Assembly: GCA_050179645.1 (NCBI GenBank)
Contig: JBFXEX010000075.1
Coordinates: 1-31,261, forward strand
DNA from: VAZQ01 sp050179645
Lineage (GTDB): Bacteria > Pseudomonadota > Alphaproteobacteria > Rhizobiales > Xanthobacteraceae
DNA: 31,261 nt
Direction of reading: 5' to 3'
In this document: piece after piece, positions 18,496 to 26,687 of the stretch
Layout of the letters: each line of letters starts with the position of its first letter
Numbering within the stretch: the first letter of the stretch is position 1
Notes under the pieces: generated by a model
What the model saw: the letters and a program-made list of their open reading frames with translations, nothing else
Told to the model about the DNA's origin: nothing
The model's database searches: none
Position numbers and translations under genes: made by a program

Positions 18496-18747
18496 GTGGC
18501 GGACCGCTACCCGCATTCCTGCCGCCTCCTCTCTCCAGGGGCGGCCGCTCATGATGGCGGAGTCGCCCCGGTGGCGGCATCCGCGCTAGCTCAGGCGGAC
18601 CCTCGGACGCCTCTACGCAAGAATATCATCTCGCGCCGGCATTCTGCCTGGGCACGTTTCCTGGCCTCCGAGTGTGATAGCCTGTTGAGGTTGAGGCGCA
18701 GCCTCCGCTTCGCACGATGTCAGCTCGACTCCACGAACCGGTGAACC
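18496..18747. other. Non-coding remainder of the lsrB-glcG gap
   Basis: No credible gene is seen here. A hairpin GCCGCC/GGCGGC (18521-18526 with 18540-18545) exposes a pyrimidine-rich TCCTCTCTCC loop just after the terminator, but it has no T-tract, so I do not call a second small RNA. The rest presumably carries the glcG-like promoter; no clear -35/-10 pair was found. Confidence 0.4.
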
Positions 18748-19191
18748 ATGGCACGGCCCGAACTCCCGCCACCCTCGATCACGCTCGCGGAAGCCCGCGC
18801 GATCATCGATGGCGCCATCGCTTATGCCAGCGAAGCCAAGATGAGCATGGCGGTCGCGGTGGTCGATGCCGCCGGAAATGTCGTGTCGGCCGACCGCATG
18901 GACGGCGCCGCGCTGCAGAACATCCGCTTCGCCGAAGGCAAGGCGTTCGCGGCTGCACTCTACCGGCAGACCACCGACGAACTCGCTGATCTCCACAAGA
19001 CGCGGCCCGACCGCTTCTTCGGAATCATGAATATGTATCCGGGCATCTACCTCGTCGGCGGCGGGCTGCCGCTCGCCGTCGAAGGACGGCTGGTCGGCGG
19101 CGTCGGCGTCGCCGGCCTGCCGGAGGGCGTCGACGAGAAGTCGGCGCTTGCCGGAATCGCGGCCTGGATGAGGCTGCGCGCGAAGACGTAA
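18748..19191 (+). CDS. GlcG/HbpS family protein
   Basis: The 147-residue protein is a single GlcG/HbpS (heme-degrading) domain: ITLAEARAIIDGAIAYASEA, MAVAVVDAAGNVVSADRMDGA, KAFAAALYRQTTDELA, and a C-terminal GGGLPLAVEGRLVGGVGVAGLP. No signal peptide is apparent. HbpS binds heme in Streptomyces, while GlcG is encoded in the glycolate operon with unclear function; many members sit beside oxidoreductase and catabolic genes. Here it precedes the sugar dehydrogenase/cytochrome c pair by 265 bp. A helper role in redox or small-molecule binding is possible but cannot be shown. The ATG at 18748 is the natural start for the domain. Confidence 0.87.
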   Translation: MARPELPPPSITLAEARAIIDGAIAYASEAKMSMAVAVVDAAGNVVSADRMDGAALQNIRFAEGKAFAAALYRQTTDELADLHKTRPDRFFGIMNMYPGIYLVGGGLPLAVEGRLVGGVGVAGLPEGVDEKSALAGIAAWMRLRAKT

Positions 19192-19406
19192 TGCCCGCCG
19201 AGATCGCCAAGCGTGGGACTGGCGAGGCAGCGTTTCGGCGAAATCTTCCGCCACCTGGCAAGCACTTTCAACACGCCGGTGCAGGTCGACGCGCCATACG
19301 TCTGCCGCCCGACGTCGCCTGAGCCAAGGCTCCGACCGCCGATTCCCCGTTGCGCTCCCCTGGCGCGTATTGGAAACTGCACTCAAGGAAGCTGACCAAA
19401 CAGCCG

Positions 19407-19426
19407 CGGGAGTGCACACACTCCCG
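19407..19426 (+). promoter_or_regulatory. Leader hairpin upstream of the sugar dehydrogenase gene
   Basis: CGGGAGTG (19407-19414) and CACTCCCG (19419-19426) form a perfect 8-bp stem with a CACA loop, followed by only three T residues. It lies 30 bp before the ATG at 19457, close to its GGGAGGA ribosome-binding site. It may terminate upstream transcripts weakly or stabilise the mRNA. Confidence 0.4.
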
Positions 19427-19456
19427 TTTCAATAATCCAGAACCAGGGAGGAATGG

Positions 19457-20734
19457 ATGACCAACCGTCTCTCGTCGCATCGCGTTGCGATGCTCGCCAG
19501 TGCGCTCGGTCTCTTGATCGCTGCCGGACCCGCCATCGCACAGGCACCCCCCGGATTCAGTCCGCTCGACAAGACCAAGCCGGCCGAAAGCAAGCAGGAC
19601 CAGAAACTCCGGCCGCATCCGACGCCGCCGATCGCAACTGCGCCCGACAAGCTGCCGGTCGACAAGATCAAGCTGCCGGCCGGCTTTAAGGCCGAGGTCT
19701 GGTCGCACGGCCATCCCGGCGGGCGCACCATGGTGATGGGCGACAAGGGCACGATGTTCATGGGCTCGCGCCTGATCGGCCGCGTCTATGCCATCACCAA
19801 CAAGGACGGCAAGCGCGAGGTCAAGACGCTGCTGTCCGGCCTGACTCAACCCAACGGGCTCGCCTTCAAGGACGGCTCGCTCTACGTGTTCGCCATCAAC
19901 AAGGTGCTGCGCTACGACAACATCGAGGACAAGCTCGACAATCCCGGCGAACCGGTCGATCTGACCAAGGCCTACGATCTGCCCGACACGATCCACCACA
20001 ACTGGAAATACGTCGCGATCGGCCCCGACGGCAAGATGTACGTGCAGGTCGGCGCCAACTGCAACATCTGCGAGATCAACCCCGGCACCCACGGCCAGAT
20101 CCGCCGTTACAATCTCGACGGCACCGGCATGGAAATCGTGGCACGCGGTGTGCGCAACACGGTCGGCTTCGACTGGCACCCGGTCACCAAGGAACTTTGG
20201 TTCACCGACAACGGCCGCGACTGGGCCGGCAACGACGGCCCGCAGGACGAACTCGACCGCGTTGCCAAAGGCCAGGAGGGCGCCAATTACGGGTTCCCGT
20301 ACTGCCACGCCAACGGCGTCGCCGATCCCGACGTGAAGCGGCCCAATCCCTGCGCCGGCGTCGTCATGCCGGTGGCGCTGCTTGGGCCGCACGCCGGTGC
20401 TCTCGGCATCAAGTTCTATACCGGCACCATGTTCCCCGCGACCTATAAGGACGTTGCATTCATCGCCCGCCGCGGCTCTTGGAATCGGGACAAGAAGTTC
20501 GGCTATGACGTGCCGGTTGCCAGAATCGCCGGTGCTACGGCGAAGATCGAACCGTTCATGACTGGGCTGCTGGATGAGACGAAGAACGAGTTCTACGGCC
20601 GACCGACTTATCTCCTGCAACTGGCCGACGGCTCGATGCTGGTATCCGACGAGCAAAATGGTGCGACGTACCGCATCTCGTACACCGCTCCGCAAGCCGG
20701 CAAGACTCCTCCGGCTGCTGCGAAGAAGAAATAG
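19457..20734 (+). CDS. Exported PQQ-dependent sugar dehydrogenase (sorbosone dehydrogenase family)
   Basis: The 425-residue protein starts with a Sec signal peptide (VAMLASALGLLIAAGPAIA, cleavage near residue 29). A proline-rich stretch follows, then a six-bladed beta-propeller of the soluble-glucose/sorbosone dehydrogenase type. Diagnostic blocks are GLTQPNGLAFKDGSLYVF, RGVRNTVGFDWHPVTKELWF, TDNGRDWAGNDGPQDEL and ANYGFPYCHANG. Such enzymes oxidise sugars or aldehydes in the periplasm using PQQ and hand electrons to a cytochrome; the diheme cytochrome gene starts one base after its stop codon. The protein ends in an Ala/Lys tail. The ATG at 19457 follows a strong GGGAGGA site. The substrate is unknown, and PQQ dependence is a family property; no pqq genes are present in the window. 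Confidence 0.9.
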   Translation: MTNRLSSHRVAMLASALGLLIAAGPAIAQAPPGFSPLDKTKPAESKQDQKLRPHPTPPIATAPDKLPVDKIKLPAGFKAEVWSHGHPGGRTMVMGDKGTMFMGSRLIGRVYAITNKDGKREVKTLLSGLTQPNGLAFKDGSLYVFAINKVLRYDNIEDKLDNPGEPVDLTKAYDLPDTIHHNWKYVAIGPDGKMYVQVGANCNICEINPGTHGQIRRYNLDGTGMEIVARGVRNTVGFDWHPVTKELWFTDNGRDWAGNDGPQDELDRVAKGQEGANYGFPYCHANGVADPDVKRPNPCAGVVMPVALLGPHAGALGIKFYTGTMFPATYKDVAFIARRGSWNRDKKFGYDVPVARIAGATAKIEPFMTGLLDETKNEFYGRPTYLLQLADGSMLVSDEQNGATYRISYTAPQAGKTPPAAAKKK

Positions 20735-20735
20735 T

Positions 20736-21329
20736 TTGACCGACACGGCTCTTCGATTGTGGCGGCCGCTGGCCTTCGGGTTGGCGGCCGTCGTGCTCTG
20801 TACCGCCGGCGCACTCGCTCAGGGAATGCCGATCGCCGAGCGCCTTCAGTTGTGCGGTGCCTGCCACGGCGAGGACGGCAATTCGAAGATCGAGAACATC
20901 CCGTCTCTCGCCGGACAGCCGGCATTCTTTATCCTCAATCAGCTGTTTTTGATGCGTGAAGGCGTGCGCAAGGTCGAGGCGATGACACCGATCGTAAAGG
21001 ACCTCAAGGACGAGGACCTCGACGCGCTGTCCAAGCACTATGCCGCACTCCCGCCCAAGCCGAGCGGGGAGCCGATCGACCAGACCCTGGTCGCGCGCGG
21101 GGCCGGGCTTGCCGAGCAGAAGCGCTGCATGTCCTGCCACGGCACCGACCTCGCCGGCCAGGATCAGATCCCGCGCATCGGCAAACAGCGCATCGACTAC
21201 CTGACCAAGGCGCTGCAGGAATTCCGCGACGGGACCCGCCCGGGCGCCGACACGATCATGAGCGGCGCCGTCGCCGGACTTTCCGACGCCGATCTTGCGG
21301 CCCTTGCTCACTACGCCGCATCCCGGTAG
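20736..21329 (+). CDS. Diheme c-type cytochrome (cytochrome c4-like), partner of the sugar dehydrogenase
   Basis: The 197-residue protein carries an N-terminal export signal (LAFGLAAVVLCTAGALA) and two heme-binding motifs, Cys40-Gly-Ala-Cys-His44 and Cys131-Met-Ser-Cys-His135, each opening a roughly 80-residue domain in the way of cytochrome c4/c553 tandem proteins. Methionines such as those in REGVRKVEAMT and TIMSGAV could be distal ligands. The reading frame has no ATG at its start. A TTG at 20736, one base after the stop codon of the dehydrogenase, is chosen and implies translational coupling; another TTG lies seven codons downstream. It most likely takes electrons from the dehydrogenase to the respiratory chain. 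Confidence 0.9.
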   Translation: MTDTALRLWRPLAFGLAAVVLCTAGALAQGMPIAERLQLCGACHGEDGNSKIENIPSLAGQPAFFILNQLFLMREGVRKVEAMTPIVKDLKDEDLDALSKHYAALPPKPSGEPIDQTLVARGAGLAEQKRCMSCHGTDLAGQDQIPRIGKQRIDYLTKALQEFRDGTRPGADTIMSGAVAGLSDADLAALAHYAASR

Positions 21330-21364
21330 CGACATAGCCGCCAACCGCTTCGAGAGAGCACGAC

Positions 21365-22426
21365 ATGACCGCCCAGACGCCCGCCGCCGGCCCTTCGACC
21401 GACCTGCGCAGCCCGCAGATCGTCACCAGCGGCGGGACCGCGCTGGTGCATCTCACGCTCGCGATCTCGGACTACGAGCACGTGCGCGAAATCGCGCAGG
21501 GCATCGTGCGGGCCGACGGCATCGCGCTGACGACACTGGTCTTTCCCTCAATCGAGGAGATCACGTTCCGCTTCACTCGATCGCTGGAGTGGGACGTGTC
21601 GGAACTGTCGTTCGGCAAATACATCTCGCTCACCTCGCAAGGCACGGCCGGGATGGTGGCGATCCCGGTGTTTCCCTCGCGCGTCCACCGCCATTCGGCG
21701 ATCTATGTGCGGGCCGACAGCGGCATCAGGAGCGCGAAGGACCTGGAGGGCCGCGCGGTCGGGATTCCCGAATGGGCGCAGACCGCCGGCGTCTACGTGC
21801 GCGGCTTGCTGGCCGAGGAGTACGGCGTCAACCTCACCTCGATCCGCTGGCTGCAGGCCGGCGTCAACGAGCCCGGCCGGATGGAGAAGGTGACGCTCAA
21901 TCTCCCGGCGGGCATGCGCTACGAATCCCGGCCGGACACCAGCCTCAACGCCATGCTGGCGTCGGGCGAGGTCGACGCGGTGATCTCGGCCCGCGCGCCA
22001 CATGCGTTCGCGCCGGGCGGCGCCGTCGTGCGGCTGTTTCCAAACTATCGCGCCGAAGAGGAGCGCTATTTCAAGAAGACCGGCATCTTCCCGATCATGC
22101 ACCTGATGACGATGCGGCGCGCTGCGTTCGAGCAGCAGCCGTGGATCGCGATGAACCTCATCAAGATGTTCGACGAGGCCAAGAACCGCTGCTACGAGCG
22201 GCTGCGCGACTTCACCTGCGCGCGCATTCCGCTGCCATGGGCTGCCGCGATGGTCGACGAGATTGCCCAGGCGTACGGCCCCGACCCTTATCCCTACGGC
22301 ATCGAGCCGAACCGCACCACGCTCGAGGCGTTCTGCCGCTTCTGCCACGACCAGGGCGTCACCCACCAGCGCATGACCATCGACGACCTATTCCCGCGCG
22401 AAGTCCGCGCCATGGCGCGGGTGTAG
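21365..22426 (+). CDS. 4,5-dihydroxyphthalate decarboxylase-like protein (PBP2 fold)
   Basis: The 353-residue protein matches the 4,5-dihydroxyphthalate decarboxylase (Pht5-type) family: LAISDYEHVREIAQGIVRADGI, FRFTRSLEWDVSELSFGKY, IPVFPSRVHRHSAIYVRAD, DLEGRAVGIPEWAQTAGV, and GVNEPGRMEKV. The family is built on the type II periplasmic-binding-protein fold, and most members have no proven decarboxylase activity. There is no signal peptide or lipobox in the N-terminal 35 residues, so a cytoplasmic location is expected. It follows the cytochrome gene by 35 bp and may belong to that operon. An ABC importer lacking a binding protein is encoded just beyond, so a binding or sensing role is an alternative. 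I am sure of the family, not of the reaction. Confidence 0.85.
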   Translation: MTAQTPAAGPSTDLRSPQIVTSGGTALVHLTLAISDYEHVREIAQGIVRADGIALTTLVFPSIEEITFRFTRSLEWDVSELSFGKYISLTSQGTAGMVAIPVFPSRVHRHSAIYVRADSGIRSAKDLEGRAVGIPEWAQTAGVYVRGLLAEEYGVNLTSIRWLQAGVNEPGRMEKVTLNLPAGMRYESRPDTSLNAMLASGEVDAVISARAPHAFAPGGAVVRLFPNYRAEEERYFKKTGIFPIMHLMTMRRAAFEQQPWIAMNLIKMFDEAKNRCYERLRDFTCARIPLPWAAAMVDEIAQAYGPDPYPYGIEPNRTTLEAFCRFCHDQGVTHQRMTIDDLFPREVRAMARV

Positions 22427-22453
22427 TTTTCACCGCTAGGCCGACCCGCTCCG

Positions 22454-22605
22454 TCACCCTCCCCTGGAGGGGGAGGGTCGGCGAGCTTCGAGCACAGCGA
22501 GAAGCGAGACGGGGTGGGGTGAACCGCAAGTACGGAGAGGTCACCCCACCCCGCCCGCCTTCGCTTCGCTCAGGCGAGCGACCCTCCCCCTCCAGGGGAG
22601 GGTGA
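22454..22605. repeat. 152-bp near-palindromic intergenic element with 27-bp terminal inverted repeats
   Basis: Perfect 27-bp inverted repeats (22454-22480 and 22579-22605, starting TCACCCTCCCCTGGAGGGGG) enclose a second pair of 13-bp arms (22510-22522 CGGGGTGGGGTGA and 22541-22553). There is no coding capacity. It resembles the G-tract palindromes widely scattered in Rhizobiales, probably a MITE or REP-type element. It lies between convergent genes and could act as a bidirectional transcription block. Confidence 0.85.
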
Positions 22606-22646
22606 AGAAGCGAGCGCGCGGGCGGCGCGGCTGCAACCGCAACCGC

Positions 22647-24149
22647 TCAATACCCGCTGCGCTTCTTGAGATTGATGTGGATGTTCTTCTCCCGGGTGAA
22701 GCTCAGCAGTTCCTCGATGCTCTCTTCACGGCCGATGCCGGATTGCTTGTAGCCGCCGAACGGCGCGCCGAGGAAATGCTTGGAGACGTCGTTGACCCAG
22801 ACGAAGCCGGCTTCGACCTCCGCCGCCACCCGGTGCGCGGTGCCGAGATCGTTGGTCCAGATCGCGCAGGTCAGGCCGTATTCGACCGCGTTGACCTGAT
22901 CCAGCATGGCGGCTTCGTTGTTCCACCGGAAGATCGACAGGATCGGCCCGAAGATTTCTTCCCGGGCGATCTGCATGTCCATGGTGACGTCGGCAAAGAT
23001 CGTGGGCTCGACGAAGAACCCGTTGGCGAGATGCGGGTCAGCCGGACGTTTGCCGCCGGCGATGAGACTGGCGCCCTCCTTGAGGCCGGCCTCGATGTAG
23101 CCCAGCACCCGCTCATACTGCGCCTTGCTCACGATCGCCCCCATGGTGGTGTTGGGATCGGTCGGAATGCCGGGCTTGAAGCGCTTGATCGACTGGCGCA
23201 CCCGCGCCAGTACCTGGGCGTAGATCCTCTCATGCACGAACGCGCGGCTGGTCGAACCGCAGAACTGCCCGCACCAGGTGAAGTTCATGCCGTCGACCAC
23301 GGCGGCCGACACCGCCTCGAGGTCCGCATCCGGATAGGCGATCAGCGCGTTCTTGCCGCCGAGTTCGAGCAGAACTGGCTTAAGTGTGTCTGCAGCCGCC
23401 CTCATCACCGAACGGCCCGTAGGCACACTTCCGATCAGCGCCACCTTGGCGACATCCGGATGGCTCGCCAGCACTTGGCCGACCTCTTTGCCGCCGGGCA
23501 CCAGGTTCCACACGCCGGGCGGGAGGATGCCGTCGATCAGCTCGGCGAACCGCAGCGACGACAGCGGCGCCTGCTCGGGCGGCTTCATCACGACGGTGTT
23601 GCCGGCGGCAAGCGGGGCCGCGGACTTGCCGGCGACGAACATGAACGGATGGTTGAACGGCACGATGCGGCCGACGACGCCGAGCGGCTCGCGCACCGAG
23701 AAGTTCACCGCGTCCGGCCCCATCGGGATCGAGGTGCCCTTCATCTCCGTCACCAGCCCGGCGTAGAACTCGATCTGCGCGGCGGCCGCCTGCGCATCGC
23801 GCACCATTTCGGCATAGGGATTGCCGCAATCGGCGGCGTCGATCATGGCGAGTTCGTCGCCATTCTGCCGCAGCACCTCGGCGATCTTGCGAAGCATTTT
23901 GGCACGTTCGAGCGGCGGCACCCGCCGCCATTCACGGAACGCAACCTTGGCGGCCGCGATGGCGGCTTCGGCGTCGGCGGCGGAGCCGTCGGCCACCTTG
24001 CCGAGCGGCTCACCGGTCCCCGGGCTGATGGTGTCGACGTAGCGCGCGGATTTCGGCTTGTGCCAGGCGCCGCCGTAATACGGATCGCGATTGACCGGCA
24101 AACGAAGCGGCTGCGGCTCAACTGAAGCCGCAGATACGACTGCAGACAT
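22647..24149 (-). CDS. NAD(P)-dependent aldehyde dehydrogenase
   Basis: The 500-residue protein belongs to the aldehyde dehydrogenase superfamily and would oxidise an aldehyde to a carboxylic acid in the cytoplasm. Key residues are visible: Asn166 in PFNHPF, the cofactor loop IGSVPTGRSVM, the general base Glu262 in LELGGKN, and the nucleophile Cys297 in CGQFCGSTSR, which departs from the common GQ.C..GSR spacing only slightly. The C-terminal FGGYKQSGIGRE block is intact. It is the last gene of a leftward operon, 33 bp after the second permease gene, which suggests that its aldehyde derives from the imported compound. Betaine-aldehyde or aromatic-aldehyde dehydrogenase subtype cannot be decided. 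Confidence 0.94.
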   Translation of the reverse strand: MSAVVSAASVEPQPLRLPVNRDPYYGGAWHKPKSARYVDTISPGTGEPLGKVADGSAADAEAAIAAAKVAFREWRRVPPLERAKMLRKIAEVLRQNGDELAMIDAADCGNPYAEMVRDAQAAAAQIEFYAGLVTEMKGTSIPMGPDAVNFSVREPLGVVGRIVPFNHPFMFVAGKSAAPLAAGNTVVMKPPEQAPLSSLRFAELIDGILPPGVWNLVPGGKEVGQVLASHPDVAKVALIGSVPTGRSVMRAAADTLKPVLLELGGKNALIAYPDADLEAVSAAVVDGMNFTWCGQFCGSTSRAFVHERIYAQVLARVRQSIKRFKPGIPTDPNTTMGAIVSKAQYERVLGYIEAGLKEGASLIAGGKRPADPHLANGFFVEPTIFADVTMDMQIAREEIFGPILSIFRWNNEAAMLDQVNAVEYGLTCAIWTNDLGTAHRVAAEVEAGFVWVNDVSKHFLGAPFGGYKQSGIGREESIEELLSFTREKNIHINLKKRSGY

Positions 24150-24182
24150 GGGACCCCTTTCCGGCGCGCGATGCGCCGGCCA

Positions 24183-24983
24183 TTAGGACCGGCGGATCTT
24201 GTCGAGGCCGCCGACCCGCCCGATCATCTCGTTGGCACCGATCGAGATCACGAACAGAATGATCAAGAGCGCATACATCTGCGGCATGTTGAAGATGCTG
24301 TAGGCCTGGATCACCAAAAAGCCGATACCGCGGTTGGAGAGCTTCGTCTCTGCAAGGAGCGTGCCGATCAGCGCCACGCCGAGCCCAAGCCGCACGCCGT
24401 TGATCACCGGATGCCGCATCGCCGGCAGGTAGATTTTGGTTACCATCTGCCAGGTGTTGAGCCGGAAGCTCTTGCCGACTCGGATCAGCACCTTGTCGAT
24501 TTCGCGCATGCCGCCGGCGACGTTGAGCGCCACCGGGAAGAAGCAGGAGATCGCCCCCATCGCCACCTTCGAGCCGGGGCCGACGCCGAACCACATGATC
24601 ATGATCGGGAAGAAGATGATCTTCGGGCACGGCCCGAGGTAGTAGAGATAGGCTTCATAGGCGCGGGACATGAACTTGGAGCCGCCCAGCACGATGCCGA
24701 CCGCAAGCCCGGCGACGCCGCCGATCACCATCGCGATGCCGATCTCGTAGAACGTCGTGTAGAGGTGGTAGTAGAAGGTCGGATCGCTCAGAGTAACGTA
24801 GAGCGCCTTGCCGATGTTGATCAGCGACGGCACCACGTCGCGGTAGAGCAGTCCGGACATCGAGACCAGTTCCCAGACCACCACAAGCGCAACGACGATC
24901 GCAATGCGAATCTGCGTGACCGGCTGGATCCGGCTCCAGAACCGCTTCGATGCAGGAAGCGTCAGTTGACCGGTCTCAGCCAT
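24183..24983 (-). CDS. ABC transporter permease (nitrate/sulfonate/taurine-type), second permease of the operon
   Basis: The 266-residue protein is a SsuC/TauC-type inner-membrane permease with about six helices. The first is IRIAIVVALVVVWELVSMSG; the cytoplasmic coupling (EAA-like) loop lies in DKVLIRVGKSFRLNTWQMV followed by KIYLPAMRHPVINGVRLGLG. The ATG at 24983 is inside the end of the preceding permease gene, giving a 22-bp overlap. Together the two permeases would form a heterodimeric channel served by the ATPase gene at the head of the operon. The importer class takes up small organic acids, sulfonates or nitrate-like ions; the substrate is unknown. Confidence 0.93.
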   Translation of the reverse strand: MAETGQLTLPASKRFWSRIQPVTQIRIAIVVALVVVWELVSMSGLLYRDVVPSLINIGKALYVTLSDPTFYYHLYTTFYEIGIAMVIGGVAGLAVGIVLGGSKFMSRAYEAYLYYLGPCPKIIFFPIMIMWFGVGPGSKVAMGAISCFFPVALNVAGGMREIDKVLIRVGKSFRLNTWQMVTKIYLPAMRHPVINGVRLGLGVALIGTLLAETKLSNRGIGFLVIQAYSIFNMPQMYALLIILFVISIGANEMIGRVGGLDKIRRS

Positions 24984-25738
24984 CGCTCCAGCCTTTCCAT
25001 CAGGACGAACACGAACACGCTGATCAGGATCACGAAACAGATCGCCGCGTAGGTCCCCGGCAGATCGTAACGCTCCGCGAGTTCGTTGATCAGCTGCCCG
25101 AGCCCGCCGAAATTGATCAGGAACTCGACACCGACGATGTTGATCAGTGAGAAAATCAGCCCGAGCCGCAGGCCGACGAAGATCGTCGGCAAGGCCGCCG
25201 GGAACATGATCTTCCAGAATTGCTGCGACGGCGTCAGGTTGAAGCTCTTGCCGACATTGATCAGCACACGGCGCGTGCCGGACAACCCTTCCAGCGTCTT
25301 GAGAATGATCGGCGCCAGCCCGGCCGTGAACCCCATCATCACGATGGTCAGCGCGCTGCGCCCGAAGATCACCAGATAGAGCGGATACATCAGCACCAGC
25401 GGCGCCGCCGCCACCGCCGCCACCCAGGTTTCGGTGGCGAGGCGCAGGACGTGGTAACGATAAAGCAGCGCGCCGCCGGCAACGCCGAACAACGTGACCA
25501 GGATGCACGCCGAGAATGCCTCGCCGGCGGTCAGCAGGAACCGGTTGAGCACATCCTCCTCGACGATCACGCGCGGAAAGGCGGCGATGATCTCGGAGGG
25601 CATCGGCACGATGTAGCGGTTGATGACGTCGACGCGGATCAGCAACTCGACGAGCAGCAGCGCAACCACCAGCGAGAGCACGCCGAGCGCGGCCGGCACA
25701 TAGCGGTTCTTCGTCAGCGTGGCGACCGCGGCGCTCAT
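24962..25738 (-). CDS. ABC transporter permease (nitrate/sulfonate/taurine-type), first permease of the operon
   Basis: The 258-residue protein is a SsuC/TauC-type permease distinct in sequence from its partner. It has a membrane helix at YVPAALGVLSLVVALLLVEL, further helices through ATETWVAAVAAAPLVLMYPL, and the EAA-like coupling loop RRVLINVGKSFNLTPSQQFW followed by KIMFPAALPTIFVGLRLGL. The start overlaps the ATPase stop codon by four bases (ATGA), a mark of translational coupling. Heteromeric permease pairs are less common than homodimers in this class, so the transporter may belong to a specialised branch. Confidence 0.93.
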   Translation of the reverse strand: MSAAVATLTKNRYVPAALGVLSLVVALLLVELLIRVDVINRYIVPMPSEIIAAFPRVIVEEDVLNRFLLTAGEAFSACILVTLFGVAGGALLYRYHVLRLATETWVAAVAAAPLVLMYPLYLVIFGRSALTIVMMGFTAGLAPIILKTLEGLSGTRRVLINVGKSFNLTPSQQFWKIMFPAALPTIFVGLRLGLIFSLINIVGVEFLINFGGLGQLINELAERYDLPGTYAAICFVILISVFVFVLMERLERWLRPVN

Positions 25739-26610
25739 CGCCGATCGCCCTCCCGCAACTTCTGCCGTTCCTCCTCGCGCAGCCCTTTGGTCGCCTCCTC
25801 GCGCAGATCGGCCCAGATTTGCGCGATGTAGCGGCCGAACGCCTCGCTCGACACGATCTCGGAGGTGCGCGGACGCGGCAGGTCGATCTCGACGATGCGC
25901 TTGGTCCGCCCCGGCCGGTAGGTCATCACCAGGATACGGTCGGAGAGTTGCACCGCCTCGGTGATGTTGTGGGTAATCAGCAAGGTCGTCTGCTGCAGCT
26001 CCTGCTGGATCTGCAGCACCTTGTCGCCGAGCAGCAGCCGGGTCTGTTCGTCGAGCGCGGCGAACGGCTCGTCCATCAACAGGATTTTCGGCTCGGCGGC
26101 GAGAGTGCGCGCCATCGATACCCGCTGGCGCATGCCGCCCGACAGCTCCGCCGGATAGCGCCGCTCGAAGCCGTCGAGCCCGACCAGGCCGACAAAGTGC
26201 CGGGCGCGATCGTAGCGCTCCGATTTCCCCATGCCGGCGACTTCCAGCGGGAAGGCAACATTGTCGATCACGTTGCGCCAGGGGAAGGTGGATTCCTCCT
26301 GGAAGATCATGCCGATCGACGCATGCGGTCCGTGCACGGTCTCGCCCGCGACCTTGACGGTGCCCTCGTAACCATCGAGCAGACCGCCGATGACGTTGAA
26401 CAGGGTCGATTTCCCGCAGCCCGAGGGACCGATGACACCGAGAAACTCGCCCGGCATGACGTCGAGCGAGACATGGTCGATCGCGGTGAGCACACCGTCG
26501 GGAGTCTCGAAGCGCTTGACGATATCCTCGACGACAAGAATGGGTTCCGACTTGGCGGCCTTTGCCGCAATCGCGCTGACGCGTTCCGACGGTGCCGTCA
26601 CTGCCGCCAT
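25735..26610 (-). CDS. ABC transporter ATP-binding protein (SsuB/TauB/NrtD-type)
   Basis: The 291-residue protein is the ATPase of the importer. It shows Walker A GPSGCGKST, the Q-loop in MIFQEESTFPWRNV, the signature LSGGMRQRVSMARTLA, Walker B ILLMDEPFAALDEQT, and the switch His in LLITHNITEAVQLSDRI. The C-terminal extension is typical of the SsuB/TauB group. The ATG at 26610 (AAVTAP) is preferred because GAGGGGGCGG lies upstream; an ATG 21 bp further up is an alternative. It opens a four-gene leftward operon with two permeases and the aldehyde dehydrogenase. No signal-peptide-bearing NMT1/THI5-type binding protein gene is in the operon or nearby, which is unusual for this class. Confidence 0.95.
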   Translation of the reverse strand: MAAVTAPSERVSAIAAKAAKSEPILVVEDIVKRFETPDGVLTAIDHVSLDVMPGEFLGVIGPSGCGKSTLFNVIGGLLDGYEGTVKVAGETVHGPHASIGMIFQEESTFPWRNVIDNVAFPLEVAGMGKSERYDRARHFVGLVGLDGFERRYPAELSGGMRQRVSMARTLAAEPKILLMDEPFAALDEQTRLLLGDKVLQIQQELQQTTLLITHNITEAVQLSDRILVMTYRPGRTKRIVEIDLPRPRTSEIVSSEAFGRYIAQIWADLREEATKGLREEERQKLREGDRR

Positions 26611-26687
26611 AGTGCTGTTCCGCCCCCTCATTCCGGCCGACCTATTCCGCGGCATCGCTTGCTGCCTGGTCGGCCCACATTGGATTG

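Noticed and set aside
18343..18744. 133-codon plus-strand frame in the lsrB-glcG gap
   Set aside because: It runs through the small-RNA hairpins and terminator, has Arg/Ser/Pro-rich noise composition and no recognisable ribosome-binding site or motif.
19213..19395. Small open frames between the glcG-like and sugar dehydrogenase genes
   Set aside because: They are short, without a ribosome-binding site or motif, and overlap the promoter region of the dehydrogenase gene.
22454..22605. CRISPR array or insertion sequence at the large palindrome
   Set aside because: There is no regular repeat-spacer pattern, no cas gene and no transposase frame; the structure is a single nested inverted repeat.
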